NCBI RefSeq assembly: GCF_014357575.1
Contig: NZ_JACONW010000001.1
Coordinates: 57,804 to 121,803, forward strand
Length of the DNA stretch: 64,000 nt
Source: Pseudomonas folii
Lineage (GTDB): Bacteria; Pseudomonadota; Gammaproteobacteria; Pseudomonadales; Pseudomonadaceae
Reading direction: 5' to 3'
The notes below the pieces were generated by a model, which ran no database searches, had not been told where the DNA came from, and was given only the letters and a program-made list of their open reading frames with translations. Shown here one piece after another: positions 63,305 through 64,000 of the stretch. The position numbers were made by a program, and so were the translations under genes. How positions within the stretch are numbered: the first letter of the stretch is position 1; every line of letters starts with the position of its first letter.

Positions 63305-63319
63305 TAGACGACTGGTCTA
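63305..63319. promoter_or_regulatory. TetR operator upstream of its own gene
   Basis: tagacgactggtcta, the exact reverse complement of the site at 63,229. It lies 22 bases before the regulator ATG, so autorepression is likely. Confidence 0.85.
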
Positions 63320-63340
63320 ATTTTTGGTATTTTGCGCTTC

Positions 63341-63937
63341 ATGAAACCGACCTATGACGACACTCGCCAGCATTTGCTCGATACCGGCCACCGCATGATG
63401 GCGGGGAAGGGCTTCACCAGCGTGGGGCTCAGCGAGCTCCTGCAAGTTGCTGGCGTGCCCAAAGGCTCGTTCTACCACTACTTCAAATCCAAGGAGCAGT
63501 ACGGGCAAGCCTTGCTGGAAGATTACTTCGCTGGCTATCTCGCTGACATGGACAGACGCCTTGCCTTGCCAGGGTTGACGCCTCGCGAACGGCTCATGGA
63601 TTACTGGCTTGGATGGCAGCAGCGTTGTGTCGAGCCGTTCAGCGGCAATGAGTGCCTGGTGGTCAAGTTGAGTGCTGAAGTGGCGGACTTGTCCGAGTCG
63701 ATGCGTATTACCTTGCGTGACGGTGCCGAGCAAATTGTGGCGCGGCTGACGGCGTGTATCCGCCAGGGGCAATCCGAAGGGTGCCTGCCCGGCCACGATG
63801 CGCGACAGCTGGCAGAAACGCTTTATCAAATGTGGTTGGGTGCCAGCCTGCTCAACAAGCTGCAACGCGATGGTCAGCCTTTGCAGACGTCGATGACGAC
63901 AACGAAGCAATTGTTGGGCGTTTCAGACAGCGTTTGA
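63341..63937 (+). CDS. TetR/AcrR-family regulator (NemR-like)
   Basis: 198 residues. Helix-turn-helix at 20-50 (FTSVGLSELLQVAGVPKGSFYHYFKSKEQYG), then a ligand-binding domain with Cys at ORCVEPFSGNEC-like positions (QQRCVEPFSGNECLVV) that could sense electrophiles, as NemR does with its cysteine. Neighbouring operators and target genes make a small detoxification regulon. Confidence 0.9.
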   Translation: MKPTYDDTRQHLLDTGHRMMAGKGFTSVGLSELLQVAGVPKGSFYHYFKSKEQYGQALLEDYFAGYLADMDRRLALPGLTPRERLMDYWLGWQQRCVEPFSGNECLVVKLSAEVADLSESMRITLRDGAEQIVARLTACIRQGQSEGCLPGHDARQLAETLYQMWLGASLLNKLQRDGQPLQTSMTTTKQLLGVSDSV

Positions 63938-64000
63938 TTTTGGCTGCGATAGTTTTTCTGGTTGCACCCCGATCCTGTAGGCGCTCACCGAGGTTTCGAG

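Overview
The window is a Pseudomonas chromosome segment, probably of the P. syringae group. The evidence is the host gene order (queF, mlaA, a PilZ gene, rssB-rssC, tal, dusA), the moderately high GC, and Pseudomonas-type REP elements. Species assignment is inference. A complete-looking temperate prophage of about 46 kb (about 9,091 to 55,092) is inserted in the 5' end of dusA.

Host left flank (1-9,090): the end of a LolC/LolE permease, a cupredoxin, queF, a DUF4404 protein, a HAD-like protein lacking its catalytic aspartates, mlaA, a PilZ protein, the rssB-rssC signalling pair, transaldolase, and dusA. The first codons and promoter of the present dusA come from the prophage. The displaced host dusA start survives at 55,059-55,154 beside the right attachment site.

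Prophage left and regulatory part (9,091-20,706): a DusA-type tyrosine integrase faces a leftward early operon of eight small genes, two of them PrtN-like activators and one a KilAC-like protein. Next come an AT-rich Septu-type defence pair (ptuA-ptuB), a self-cleaving S24 repressor, a Cro-like gene, CII-like and TraR-like genes, a TOPRIM/VapE replication protein and a Q-like late regulator. Matching operator sites lie on both sides of the Septu-plus-repressor block. This is the same layout as lambda OL-rexAB-cI-OR.

Late region (20,707-42,271): lambda-like packaging and head genes (GpA terminase, gpW, portal, ClpP-type protease, gpD, capsid E, FII, Z) are joined to a P2-like contractile tail (V, W/gp25, J, I, fibre, fibre assembly, sheath, tube, E and E', tape measure, U, X, D). 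A SleB-like endolysin and nested Rz/Rz1 spanins follow. Several intrinsic terminators inside this operon sit directly before strong ribosome sites, which fits antitermination by the Q-like protein.

Prophage accessory right end (42,272-55,092): a Dam-like methylase behind a perfect LexA box, a 22-residue hydrophobic peptide on the opposite strand, an AT-rich stretch with tandem 16-bp repeats, and a divergent SRAP / umuDC block around a second LexA box. Two large AT-rich genes of probable immune function follow: a 1,315-residue PD-(D/E)XK nuclease-NACHT protein and a 664-residue AAA ATPase with a C-terminal HEPN-like motif. A candidate small RNA and three small genes come before the right attachment site. 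With ptuAB, the prophage carries up to three separate antiphage modules; the 664-residue gene is the least familiar and the best candidate for something undescribed.

Host right flank (55,155-64,000): a DHCW-motif cupin protein, a DapF-like epimerase, a LysR regulator, a large FAD/Fe-S D-2-hydroxyacid dehydrogenase, and an electrophile-stress set (old yellow enzyme, DJ-1/PfpI protein, TetR regulator). That set shares one 15-bp palindromic operator found in three places.
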